A stretch of 64,000 bases of DNA, from positions 1 to 64,000 of the forward strand of contig NZ_ALOU01000038.1 in the NCBI RefSeq assembly GCF_000292345.1. Reading direction: 5' to 3'. The notes under the pieces are model-generated. The model had not been told where the DNA came from, searched no databases, and worked only from the letters and a program-made list of their open reading frames with translations. Source of the stretch: Cupriavidus sp. BIS7 (lineage in GTDB: Bacteria > Pseudomonadota > Gammaproteobacteria > Burkholderiales > Burkholderiaceae). A program made the position numbers and the translations under genes. Shown piece by piece: positions 1 through 7,798 of this stretch (positions are counted from its first letter, which is position 1; the number at the start of each line of letters is the position of its first letter).

Positions 1-57
1 CCCCGTCACGGCGCCAAACAACGCGCCACCGATTGCTCTCAGTGCATCACCAGCCAT
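1..57 (-). CDS. N-terminal fragment of an unidentified protein, cut by the window edge
   Basis: Nineteen codons are visible, reading MAGDALRAIGGALFGAVTG, and the rest lies outside the window. A GAGG ribosome-binding site sits about 6 nt before the ATG, and an AT-rich stretch with an inverted repeat lies upstream, so this looks like a real gene start. The fragment is too short to assign a family. It lies downstream of the amino-acid binding protein on the same strand, but 257 nt separate them, so a shared operon is uncertain. Confidence 0.5.
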   Translation of the reverse strand, partial: MAGDALRAIGGALFGAVTG

Positions 58-169
58 GATTCCTCGCTCGACACGGGCCTGACTGAACCCGCTGCGAGGA
101 GATCATTCACGCCACGACACTGTTAAAACCCAGCGCCGCACGCTACTCCGTTTTGGTGCCGATGAGAGC

Positions 170-187
170 ACGAATTTAATATTTCGT
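170..187. promoter_or_regulatory. Inverted repeat in an AT-rich promoter region, candidate operator
   Basis: ACGAA and TTCGT are separated by 8 nt of A/T in an otherwise GC-rich genome. The site lies about 115 nt before the start of the partial minus-strand gene at 57. It could be a regulator-binding site. No regulator is identified and the rest of 58-314 shows nothing definite. Confidence 0.3.
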
Positions 188-314
188 ATTAATGTGAGTT
201 GCGTCGATCCTACTGATCTTCATTTGAATTTTTTGCGATATACGGGGCGGTGATGGGCGTGTAGGCATTCGTGCCCCGCCCACCTGACCGCGCCCCTACG
301 TGCGCCCTTACGCC

Positions 315-1223
315 TTACTCAAACGCCTCATCATTCGGATGTGCGTAAGCCTTCTTGATCTGATCGCTCTCCGGCAGGTCGAAGCTGATGTTCTTTGGCG
401 GCACCGGCTTCATGAACCACTTGGCGTAGAGCGTGTTGATCTCGCCGCTGCGCATCAGGCCGGTCATCGCGCCATCCACCACCTGTTTGAAGCCCGGATC
501 GTCCTTGCGCATCATGAAGCCGTACGCTTCGAACGACTGCGGCGTGCCGACCACCACCCAGTCACTGGGGTTGGGCGCCAGCATGCGCGAGCCGGACAGC
601 AGCACGTCGTCCATCATGAACGCGGCCACGCGGCCGGACTGCAGGATCAGGAACGATTCGCCATAATCCTTGGCGCTCTGGATTGTGATGTTGGCGCTCT
701 TCTCGTCGTTGAGCTTGCGCAGGATGCGTTCCGATGTGGTGCCGGCGTTCGTCACCACGGCCTTGCCGGAAAGGTCGCCGAAGTCATGGATCGGGCTGCC
801 CTTCTTGACCAGCAGCCTCGTGCCGGCCACGAAGAACGTCGTCGAGAACGCCACCTGCTGCTGGCGCGATTTCAGGTTGGTGGTCACGCCGCATTCCAGG
901 TCCACCGTGCCGTTCTGCACGAGCGACTGCCGGTTCTGCGATGTCACCGGCACCATGCGCACCTGCAGGTTCGGCGTGCCGGTTTCCTTTTTCACCGCGT
1001 CGATCACGCGATCGCAGATGTCCTGCGAGAAGCCGATCACCTTCTGGTTGGCGTCGTAGTAGGAAAACGGGATCGACGACGTGCGGTGGCCGATCGAGAT
1101 CGTGCCGGTCGACTTGATCTTGCTGAGCGTCGGGCTGGCGGCCACGTCGACTGCCAGCGCCGATCCGGCGCCGAACGACACCGCCATCAGCACGGCGGCA
1201 CGGATCAGGGAAGACTGGTTCAT
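315..1223 (-). CDS. Glutamate/aspartate-type ABC transporter periplasmic binding protein (GltI-like)
   Basis: This 302-residue protein binds a polar amino acid in the periplasm and delivers it to an ABC importer. The length equals that of E. coli GltI. An N-terminal signal peptide ends near GSALA-VDVAA, followed by a type II periplasmic binding fold of the SBP_bac_3 family (IGHRTSSIPFSYYD, then IGFSQDIC and the later LESGVTTN-like region). The start was chosen because AGGAG precedes the ATG and the signal peptide begins there, although the frame stays open further upstream. No permease or ATPase gene is adjacent, so the binding protein is either an orphan or its partners lie beyond position 1. 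Substrate specificity within the amino-acid group is inferred. Confidence 0.85.
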   Translation of the reverse strand: MNQSSLIRAAVLMAVSFGAGSALAVDVAASPTLSKIKSTGTISIGHRTSSIPFSYYDANQKVIGFSQDICDRVIDAVKKETGTPNLQVRMVPVTSQNRQSLVQNGTVDLECGVTTNLKSRQQQVAFSTTFFVAGTRLLVKKGSPIHDFGDLSGKAVVTNAGTTSERILRKLNDEKSANITIQSAKDYGESFLILQSGRVAAFMMDDVLLSGSRMLAPNPSDWVVVGTPQSFEAYGFMMRKDDPGFKQVVDGAMTGLMRSGEINTLYAKWFMKPVPPKNISFDLPESDQIKKAYAHPNDEAFE

Positions 1224-1318
1224 GGGAACACTCCTGGTGAATGAAAGCGTCAGGTGTTGCAATGCTAGGCATATAGCAACAAGTGTTCCATCATGGATAA
1301 CCATGAAACAAATGAATT

Positions 1319-1367
1319 TTCCCCGACTTCGGGCATTGGCTGGCCAATATTGCCCGATGTCGGGGAA
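1319..1367. repeat. 49-bp imperfect palindrome between the MFS gene and the GltI-like gene
   Basis: Nine-base outer arms TTCCCCGAC and GTCGGGGAA match perfectly. GGGCA/TGCCC and TTGGC-TG-GCCAA nest inside them. The element starts 39 nt after the MFS stop codon and lies about 95 nt before the GltI-like ATG, in minus-strand orientation. It could end the catabolic operon transcript, but no T-run follows on either strand, or it could be a large operator. Confidence 0.6.
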
Positions 1368-1405
1368 TGAACGCACCGGCTGATGCCGCTGGTGCGGCTG
1401 GAAGG

Positions 1406-2767
1406 TTAGCGCGCCGGCGGCGTGCGCGGCACCCCCTTCCACATCGCCAGTCCGCTGGCCAGCAGCAGCCCGGCCAGCAGGTACAGCGCGTTGTCCATGC
1501 TGCCCGTATGCGCCTTGATCTGGCCGATCACCCAGGGGCTGACGATGCCGCTGGTAATGCCGATGCTGGAAATAAAGGCGATGCCGGTGGCCGCGGTCTG
1601 CGCGGGCAGATGGCTTGGCGGCAGCGCCCAGAAGATCGGCAGCGCGGCGAAGATCAGGACGGCAGCCACCGAAAGGATTGCCAGCGACACCCCGAGGCTC
1701 GGCACATGCAGCGTCAGTGCCGCCAGCGCCAGCGCACCTCCCGCAGTGCAGCAGAGGAAATGGCCATGGCGTTCGCCAAGCCTGTCCGAGCGCCGCGCGA
1801 TCAGGATCAGGCCGACCGCACCGATCGCATTCGGGATCACCGAGTAGAGGCTCACGGCCACCACGTCCTGGATACCGAAGTCGCGGATCATCAGTGGCAT
1901 CCAGAACGACAGCGTCAGCGATCCGCATGTCAGCGCAAAGTAGATGAACGCGAACAGGTACACGCGCGGATTGCACAACGCCTGCCGCAGCGCCTGCATC
2001 GAATGCGCGTGGCCACCTGTATTGCGTGACTCCGCCGCATGCTGGGCCACCAGGTAGTCCTGCTCGGCCGGCGTCAGCCAGCGCGCCTGGCGCGGACCGT
2101 CAACCAGGCACGTGGCGGCGATCAGCCCGAGCAGCACCGCCGGGGCGCCTTCTATCGCGAACATCCATTGCCAGCCGTGCATGCCAAGCACGCCGGCCAT
2201 GTCGCGCATGATCCATCCCGACACCAGTCCGCCGAGCACACCCGCCACGGCCACACCGGCAAAGAAGATCGCCATGACAGCCGCACGGCGGCGCGCAGGG
2301 AACCAGTAGGTCAGGTACAGCACGATGCCCGGGAAGAAGCCCGCTTCGAACACGCCAAGCAGAAAGCGCAGCACGTAGAAGTGGGATGGCTGCGAGACCA
2401 GCATCATGCCGACCGACGCAACGCCCCAAAGCAGCATGATCCGTGTGAACGTGCGGCGCGCGCCGAAGCGCGCCAGCAGCATGTTGCTGGGCACCTCGCA
2501 CAGCACGTAACCAACGTAGAACACCGCTGCGCCAAGCCCATACATTGCATCGCTGAAGCCGAGGTCCTGCTTCATCTGCAACTGGGCGAAGCCGATGTTG
2601 ATACGGTCCAGGAACGACACGACGTAGCAGATGAACAGGAACGGGATGATGCGCAGCCAGACCTTGCGATACAGCGCGTCTTCCTGCTGCGTGGGCAGTG
2701 CGTGCGGCGCGGTGTGGGGCGAAGCTTCGGGCAAGGCGGGGGCGGCGCCCAGGCTCTGGGTATGCAT
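1406..2767 (-). CDS. MFS transporter, anion:cation symporter (phthalate/tartrate permease) type
   Basis: This 453-residue inner-membrane carrier has the twelve hydrophobic segments of the major facilitator superfamily. Near the N-terminus it carries FLDRINIGFAQLQMKQDLG, the signature of the ACS subfamily, which imports organic acids such as phthalate, tartrate or hydroxyphenylacetate. It is the last gene of a minus-strand operon that also encodes an MBL-fold protein, a flavin monooxygenase and a DUF2783 protein. It therefore probably imports the aromatic or organic-acid substrate of that pathway. The exact substrate cannot be read from sequence. The ATG is preceded by a GGAGACAAC ribosome-binding site. 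Confidence 0.87.
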   Translation of the reverse strand: MHTQSLGAAPALPEASPHTAPHALPTQQEDALYRKVWLRIIPFLFICYVVSFLDRINIGFAQLQMKQDLGFSDAMYGLGAAVFYVGYVLCEVPSNMLLARFGARRTFTRIMLLWGVASVGMMLVSQPSHFYVLRFLLGVFEAGFFPGIVLYLTYWFPARRRAAVMAIFFAGVAVAGVLGGLVSGWIMRDMAGVLGMHGWQWMFAIEGAPAVLLGLIAATCLVDGPRQARWLTPAEQDYLVAQHAAESRNTGGHAHSMQALRQALCNPRVYLFAFIYFALTCGSLTLSFWMPLMIRDFGIQDVVAVSLYSVIPNAIGAVGLILIARRSDRLGERHGHFLCCTAGGALALAALTLHVPSLGVSLAILSVAAVLIFAALPIFWALPPSHLPAQTAATGIAFISSIGITSGIVSPWVIGQIKAHTGSMDNALYLLAGLLLASGLAMWKGVPRTPPAR

Positions 2768-2848
2768 GGTTGTCTCCGGATAGGGTCGAGTTGGCCCCGG
2801 GACGTCTGTCGCGTCCCTGTCGGGTCATCGATGGAAAGGAAGGTCTGG

Positions 2849-3058
2849 CTAGCTGGCGGCCGGTTCGGCGGCGGCTTCGCGCGCCAGGCGCATTGCCTCG
2901 CGCAGTGTGTCGAGATCGCCGATATGGTTGGCCAGCAGCAGGATCAGCCGCGCGTTGACAGCCTGGCTTTCGCCGTCGTCGAGATCGCGGTGCATATCGA
3001 TCAGCGCCTCGTAGAAGTCGTCGGGGCGCGCAAGATTGGGGGCGGTGTTGAGCGGCAT
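2849..3058 (-). CDS. DUF2783 small protein
   Basis: The gene encodes a 69-residue acidic helical protein with the core DDFYEALIDMHRDLDDGES and LLANHIGDLDTLREAM. This looks like the DUF2783 family, whose members usually sit next to a flavin monooxygenase gene, as here. It lies 25 nt after the monooxygenase stop codon and about 80 nt before the MFS gene. A GGAGACAGG sequence precedes its ATG. The molecular role is unknown; a small accessory subunit of the monooxygenase is a guess from the constant gene pairing. Confidence 0.75.
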   Translation of the reverse strand: MPLNTAPNLARPDDFYEALIDMHRDLDDGESQAVNARLILLLANHIGDLDTLREAMRLAREAAAEPAAS

Positions 3059-3083
3059 GGGCCTGTCTCCTTGTTGCTGACGA

Positions 3084-4835
3084 TCAGGCCAGTGCCGGCG
3101 CGCGTGCCGCGGCTGGCGATTGGGCTGCGGCGGTTGCCGCCGTATTGCATGTGGCGCGTGCGATGGCCTCGGCGATCTGGCTGGCATCAACCGTCCGCCA
3201 GCGCGCACAGACATGCTGGTCCGGGCGGATCAGGTAGCAGGTGCCCGCGCGCGCGTCGTAGCGGCTGGCGGCAACACCTTCCGCGTCGCGCAGCACGATC
3301 GCGCCGGGCCAGGCTTCGGCCGATGCCGAGATGGCCGCATCGGTCACGAACACCACGCGCAGCGGAATGCCACCCTGCTGCAATTGCATCAGCGCCTGAC
3401 GGCACGCGACGTCGATACCGGCCGGCGCACCGAAGATCAGCGCGACGAAGTCGTCGCCCAGATGCGGCAGCAGCCACGGCTTGCCTTCCGCGCCCGCCAC
3501 GGGCGCATCGACGCACGCAGTGCCCGGCACCATCCGGCCGGCGAACGGCTCGGCATCAGCAGTGTTCAGCGGTGAGTCGTGCAGCACCGCAGGCACTGAC
3601 AGCCGACCGCTGTTGACGAGCTGGCGCGCGAATGCGTGGTCGCGTGCCAACGTCAGCACGGCATCCCGGAAGATACGGCTGACCGCGCTCTTCGGCGTGA
3701 TGAAGTCAGTCGAACGTGTCGAGTTGAGGATGTTCTCGTCGGCGGCGAACTCGCGCTCGCTGGCGTACGTATCGAGCAGGCTGTCCGGCGCCTTGCCTTG
3801 CAGCACGTAGGCGAGCTTCCAGGCGAGGTTCTCGGCATCCTGCACGCCGCTGTTCGCGCCACGTGCGCCGAACGGCGAAACGCAGTGCGCCGCATCGCCC
3901 GTGAACAGCACGCGGCCATGGCGGAAGCTGTCCATGCGCACGCACGAGAACGTGTAGACGCTGACCCATTCGAGTTCGAACTTTGCATCGGGCCCCAGCA
4001 GCGCCTGCACGCGCGGAATCACGCGCTCGGGCGTCTTCTCGAACGCGGGGTCGGCATCCCAGCCGAGCTGGAAATCGATGCGCCAGACGTTGTCGGGCTG
4101 GCGATGCAGCAGTACCGACTGGTTCGGATGGAACGGCGGATCGAACCAGAACCAGCGTTCTGCCGGGAACGGCGCATCCATCTTCACATCGGCGATCAGG
4201 AAGCGGTCACGGAACGTGTGGCCGTGGCTTTCCAGACCGAGCATCTTGCGCAGCGGGCTGCGCGAGCCATCGGCGGCCACCACGTAGCGGCCACGCAGCG
4301 TGTAGCAGCCGTCTGGCGTCTCCACGGTCAGCGCCACGTGATCCGCCTGCTCCTCGATTGCCACGGCACGGCTCTTCCAGCGGATCTCGATGTTCGGCAG
4401 CGCCTGCGCACATTCCAGCAAATAGCCTTCAACGTAGTACTGCTGCAGGTTGATGAAGGCCGGACGCTGATGGCCAGACTCCGGCAGCAGATCGAACGAA
4501 TACACCTGGCGGTCCTGCAGGAAGACCTTGCCGAGGTGCCAGCGCACACCCTTGTCGACCATGCGGTCGCCGCAGCCAAGCCGATCGAAGATGTCCAGCG
4601 TGCGCTTGGCGAAGCAGATTGCGCGCGAGCCGGTAGACAGCGTGCAGTCGTCGTCCACCAACACCACCGGCACGCCGTGGCGGGCCAGGTCAATCGCGGT
4701 AGCCAGGCCAATCGGCCCGGCCCCGACCACGATCACAGGATGCGGATTCGCGGCGGCATCCGCCTGTTGCTCGGCGCAGGGGACGTAGTCGTACGTCTGG
4801 CGCTGGTAGTCGATCTCGACTTCTGTACTGCTCAT
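3084..4835 (-). CDS. FAD-dependent aromatic monooxygenase (MhpA/PheA-type)
   Basis: This 583-residue cytosolic flavoprotein should hydroxylate an aromatic ring with NAD(P)H and oxygen. The FAD-binding GAGPIG motif is at residues 38-43, the DG motif (AADGSRSPLR) at about 188-197, and the GD motif (LFTGDAAHCVSPFGARGANSG) at about 310-330. A C-terminal thioredoxin-like domain of about 170 residues follows, as in 3-(3-hydroxyphenyl)propionate and phenol hydroxylases. The chosen ATG has GGAG seven bases upstream. The gene sits between the MBL-fold gene and DUF2783 in an operon controlled by divergent IclR regulators. A structured repeat fills the gap to the preceding gene. The true substrate is unknown. 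Confidence 0.85.
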   Translation of the reverse strand: MSSTEVEIDYQRQTYDYVPCAEQQADAAANPHPVIVVGAGPIGLATAIDLARHGVPVVLVDDDCTLSTGSRAICFAKRTLDIFDRLGCGDRMVDKGVRWHLGKVFLQDRQVYSFDLLPESGHQRPAFINLQQYYVEGYLLECAQALPNIEIRWKSRAVAIEEQADHVALTVETPDGCYTLRGRYVVAADGSRSPLRKMLGLESHGHTFRDRFLIADVKMDAPFPAERWFWFDPPFHPNQSVLLHRQPDNVWRIDFQLGWDADPAFEKTPERVIPRVQALLGPDAKFELEWVSVYTFSCVRMDSFRHGRVLFTGDAAHCVSPFGARGANSGVQDAENLAWKLAYVLQGKAPDSLLDTYASEREFAADENILNSTRSTDFITPKSAVSRIFRDAVLTLARDHAFARQLVNSGRLSVPAVLHDSPLNTADAEPFAGRMVPGTACVDAPVAGAEGKPWLLPHLGDDFVALIFGAPAGIDVACRQALMQLQQGGIPLRVVFVTDAAISASAEAWPGAIVLRDAEGVAASRYDARAGTCYLIRPDQHVCARWRTVDASQIAEAIARATCNTAATAAAQSPAAARAPALA

Positions 4836-4883
4836 GGTGTCTCCGTCCACTTTTAATGTGTGGGTATCTATGCTGTGCGCGCG

Positions 4884-4997
4884 GGAGACGCCAGCAAAAC
4901 GAAGCGAAGCGGTTCTGGCTAGGCGCGCGGCCGCAGACAGTACAAGTGGTACGGCAAGGCCGCGCAACGACGCCAGAATCGTTTTGCTGGTGTCTCC
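4884..4997 (+). repeat. Structured interspersed repeat, copy 1 (114 nt)
   Basis: The plus strand reads arm (4884-4901), core, arm (4980-4997). The 18-nt arms are GGAGACGCCAGCAAAACG and CGTTTTGCTGGTGTCTCC, which pair over their full length with one G-T pair. Inner pairings are GTTCTGGC with GCCAGAAT, GCGCGGCC with GGCCGCGC, and GTAC-AAGTG-GTAC at the tip. The core is nearly identical to copies at 22773-22887 and 40309-40503, but the arms are not. It fills the gap between the MBL gene, whose stop codon it touches, and the monooxygenase gene. The strand given is the one on which all mismatches become wobble pairs. Confidence 0.9.
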
Positions 4998-5956
4998 TAG
5001 TCTTGCAAGGCTGCCCACATCTCCTGGTCACGCTGCGCCGTCCAGATGCGCGGATGCGTGATGCCCGATGCTTCATCGAAAGCGCGCGAGACGTCGAATG
5101 GCAGGCAGTGTTCGTAGATGAACACCTCGCCGAACTTCGGGTCCATCGATATGCGCGTATGCGCCATCGCGGCCTTCAGGTCCATCTTGCCGGCCACGGC
5201 TTCCTTGCCTGCCTGGAGCAGGGTGGAAACGAAGTCCTTCGTATAGGCCAGGCCTTTGGCCACTTCCTCACGCGTGGTCAGTGCGGGGCCACGGCCCGGT
5301 ACGAGTTTTTCGGCCTGGAGCGCAGCCAGTGCATCGAGCGTGGCCGGCCATTGTTCTAGCTGGGCGTCGCCGCAGTAGCAGGCTGCGTCGTACTCGACGA
5401 GGTCACCCGAGAACAGCACCTTCTGTTGCGGCAGCCACACCACGGTGTCGCCCTTCGTGTGGCCTGCACCCAGATGGGCAATACGTACTTCGAGCTTGCC
5501 CATGAACAGCGTCATCTCGCGCTCGAACACGAGCGTCGGCCACGTCAGGCCCGGCACGGTCTCCACGCCGGCGAACAGGCGCGGGAAGCGTTCGATCTCC
5601 GACTTCATGTCGGCTTCGCCGCGCTCGACGATCATCTCGTACGTGCCGCGGCTGGCAATGATCTGCTGCGCGCCTTCTGCAAAGTAAGCCGAGGCGCCAA
5701 GCACGCGCACCGCGTGGTAGTGCGACAGCACCACGTACTTGATCGGCTTGTCGGTGACCGAGCGGATCTTGGCGATCAGGTCCTGCGCCATGGCCGGGGT
5801 GGCCGTGGTGTCGATGATCATCACGCCGTCGTCGCCAATGATCACGCCGGAATTGGGATCGCCCTCTGCCGTATAGGCGTAGGCGTTTTCGGAAAGTTGG
5901 GTGAAGGTGATCTGCTTGGCCTCAAGGTCGGCCTGGGATGCAAAAGCTTTTGCCAT
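4997..5956 (-). CDS. MBL-fold metallo-hydrolase-like protein with a degenerate metal motif
   Basis: This 319-residue protein has the metallo-beta-lactamase fold: DDGVMIIDTTATP near residue 50, LSHYHAVRVLGAS near residue 100, LGAGHTKGDTVVWLP for the next metal ligand, and LFSGDLVEY after it. The canonical HxHxDH reads HYHAVR here, so the Asp-His half of the motif is missing. The protein may bind one metal ion or use a variant site. It is the first gene of the catabolic operon, directly downstream of a good sigma-70 promoter, and probably acts on a pathway intermediate as a hydrolase or lactonase-like enzyme. The ATG at 5956 was preferred over an upstream start because the promoter lies between them. 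Confidence 0.8.
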   Translation of the reverse strand: MAKAFASQADLEAKQITFTQLSENAYAYTAEGDPNSGVIIGDDGVMIIDTTATPAMAQDLIAKIRSVTDKPIKYVVLSHYHAVRVLGASAYFAEGAQQIIASRGTYEMIVERGEADMKSEIERFPRLFAGVETVPGLTWPTLVFEREMTLFMGKLEVRIAHLGAGHTKGDTVVWLPQQKVLFSGDLVEYDAACYCGDAQLEQWPATLDALAALQAEKLVPGRGPALTTREEVAKGLAYTKDFVSTLLQAGKEAVAGKMDLKAAMAHTRISMDPKFGEVFIYEHCLPFDVSRAFDEASGITHPRIWTAQRDQEMWAALQD

Positions 5957-6011
5957 GTCTGCCTCGTATTGGAATCTTGCGGGGGAATCGTGCGGGGGAA
6001 GCGGTAAGGGA

Positions 6012-6040
6012 ATCTTAGGAATACGGCTATTTTTAGTCAA
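6012..6040 (-). promoter_or_regulatory. Sigma-70 promoter of the MBL/monooxygenase operon
   Basis: Read on the minus strand, TTGACT (6035-6040) and TAAGAT (6012-6017) are separated by exactly 17 nt. The -10 element lies about 55 nt before the MBL start codon. This is the best consensus match in the divergent region, and the adjoining inverted repeat suggests IclR control. Confidence 0.7.
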
Positions 6041-6042
6041 TG

Positions 6043-6063
6043 GCAAATGTAGTTGCTATTTGC
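6043..6063. promoter_or_regulatory. Candidate IclR operator (GCAAAT-N9-ATTTGC)
   Basis: A perfect 6-bp inverted repeat with a 9-nt spacer lies immediately upstream of the -35 box of the divergent promoter. Two IclR-family genes start 129 nt further on. Position and symmetry fit a regulator site, but no binding data are available. Confidence 0.5.
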
Positions 6064-6191
6064 TAAATTACCCGCAAAGCCTTGTACGCTCGTGACGTAC
6101 CTCGGGAAAACCCCCATCCGATGCGACTACCAGGGGCGACTCGCAAGGCGCATCGATTACCATTTGGGCTTTTGAGGCAAGGCACACAGCC

Positions 6192-6977
6192 ATGGCACGC
6201 ACCCCGGGTGAGGTTTCCGGCAAGACGCAGCGCGGCATCCAGAGCGTGGAGGTCAGCGGCCGCCTGTTGCAGGCGCTGGCCGACGCGCGGCGCCCGTTGC
6301 CGCTGGCCGAACTGGCCGCCGCGGCCCAGCTGGCGCCGGCGCAGGCGCATACGTATCTGGTCAGCCTGACCCGGCTCGGCCTGATCAAGCGCGAGCATGT
6401 CGATGGCTACTACGAACCGGGCCCGCTGGCGCTGCGGCTCGGCATGCTGCACCTGGACCATGAACCGGCCTACCGTGCCGCCGTGCCGCGCGTGCGCACG
6501 CTGGCGGCCGGCATCGGCTTCAATGTGGCGATCAGCCTGCCCACGCCGCAGGGGCCCACCATCGTCCACTACGCAACGGCGGGTACATCGCTGCACGTGA
6601 ACCTGCACGTCGGCACCGTGATGTCGCTGGCTGCCACCGCCACGGGCCGCACCTATTGCGCGTTCCAGCCCGAAGCGCACTGGCAGCCAATCTGGACCCG
6701 CCAGCAGACGCCAGCCACGGCATCCACGCTTCCCGCATTTCTCGACACGCTGGCGGCCATCCGTGCGCGCGGCATGGAACGCAGCATCGATTCCCCGAGC
6801 CCGGCCGTCAGCAGCCTGGCAATGCCGCTGATCGACGACGACGGCGCGCTGCGTCTGGTGCTGACCGCGATCGGTCCCACCGGGGCAATCGATGTTGCGT
6901 GGGACGGCCCGGTGGCCGGCGCGCTGCGTGCTGCGATTGCCGACATCGCGCACACGATGAAGCAAGGCGACGCATGA
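6192..6977 (+). CDS. IclR-family transcriptional regulator, first of a tandem pair
   Basis: The 261-residue protein has an N-terminal winged helix-turn-helix (QRGIQSVEVSGRLLQALAD through SLTRLGLIKRE, residues about 15-75) and a C-terminal effector-binding domain. IclR proteins act as dimers or tetramers and respond to aromatic or small-acid ligands. Its gene is divergent from the MBL/monooxygenase operon and overlaps the next IclR gene by ATGA, so the two are translationally coupled. The helix-turn-helix openings are very alike (QRGIQS in both), which suggests an old tandem duplication. Control of the divergent operon is inferred from position. Confidence 0.88.
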   Translation: MARTPGEVSGKTQRGIQSVEVSGRLLQALADARRPLPLAELAAAAQLAPAQAHTYLVSLTRLGLIKREHVDGYYEPGPLALRLGMLHLDHEPAYRAAVPRVRTLAAGIGFNVAISLPTPQGPTIVHYATAGTSLHVNLHVGTVMSLAATATGRTYCAFQPEAHWQPIWTRQQTPATASTLPAFLDTLAAIRARGMERSIDSPSPAVSSLAMPLIDDDGALRLVLTAIGPTGAIDVAWDGPVAGALRAAIADIAHTMKQGDA

Positions 6978-7780
6978 CTGACGAACCGCAGGCGGACGCC
7001 GCCAAACCCCAACGTGGCATCCAGTCGCTCGACAACACGGGGCAACTGCTCGGTGCGCTCGTCGATGCAGGACGGCCGCTTTCGCTCGGAGAACTGGCGC
7101 GCGCCGCAGGCATGGTGCCGGCCAAGGCCTTTCCGCATCTGGTCAGCCTGCAGAAGATTGGCCTGCTATCGCGCAACGCCAACGGGGACTTCCAGGCTGG
7201 CCCGCTGGGTCTGGAACTTGGATTGATTGCGCTGCAGCGACTCTCGCCAACGCGCGAGGCCGAGCCCGAAGTGATTGCGCTGGCGCACGCCACCGGGCTG
7301 TCGGTGGCGATGGCCGTCCAGGGTCCGCTTGGGCCAACCGTGATCCGGCTAGAGGAATCGGCCCGCCCGCAGCACGTGAGCCTGCGCGTGGGCACCGTGC
7401 TGTCGATGGTCAATACTGCAATCGGCCGCATGGTCGCCGCGCATCTGCCCGACGATGTCCTGTCCGACGCACTCGCGCAGGACGCAATCCGCATGGCGGG
7501 CACGAGGTTCGACGGGACACTACAGACCGAGTACGCGGAGCGGTTGCGCACGATTCGCACCGGCGGCATCGACCACGCCGTGAGCCGGCCCGTGCCCGGC
7601 ATCGACACACTTGCGGCGCCGGTGTTCGATCACACGGGCGCGCTCGCGCTGGTCATCGCGGTCATGGGCAGCAGCGGCAGCTTTGACAGCAGCCTGGGCA
7701 GCGATACGGCTCAGCTGGTCAAACAGGCGGCACAACGGCTGTCCTGGCGATTCGGCGCAAGCGGACCGGCAGGCGCCTGA
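6974..7780 (+). CDS. IclR-family transcriptional regulator, second of a tandem pair
   Basis: The 268-residue protein starts at an ATG that overlaps the stop codon of the preceding IclR gene. It carries the same domain order: winged helix (QRGIQSLDNTGQLLGALVDAG to LQKIGLLSR) and the IclR effector domain (VSLRVGTVLSMVNTAIGRM, ending in the GSSGSFD region). The effector domains differ much more than the DNA-binding parts, so the two proteins may bind related operators but sense different ligands. Forming mixed oligomers is possible but unproven. It is convergent with the DMT transporter gene, with an 18-nt gap. Confidence 0.87.
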   Translation: MTDEPQADAAKPQRGIQSLDNTGQLLGALVDAGRPLSLGELARAAGMVPAKAFPHLVSLQKIGLLSRNANGDFQAGPLGLELGLIALQRLSPTREAEPEVIALAHATGLSVAMAVQGPLGPTVIRLEESARPQHVSLRVGTVLSMVNTAIGRMVAAHLPDDVLSDALAQDAIRMAGTRFDGTLQTEYAERLRTIRTGGIDHAVSRPVPGIDTLAAPVFDHTGALALVIAVMGSSGSFDSSLGSDTAQLVKQAAQRLSWRFGASGPAGA

Positions 7781-7798
7781 TTCCGCCCACGCAGTTTC

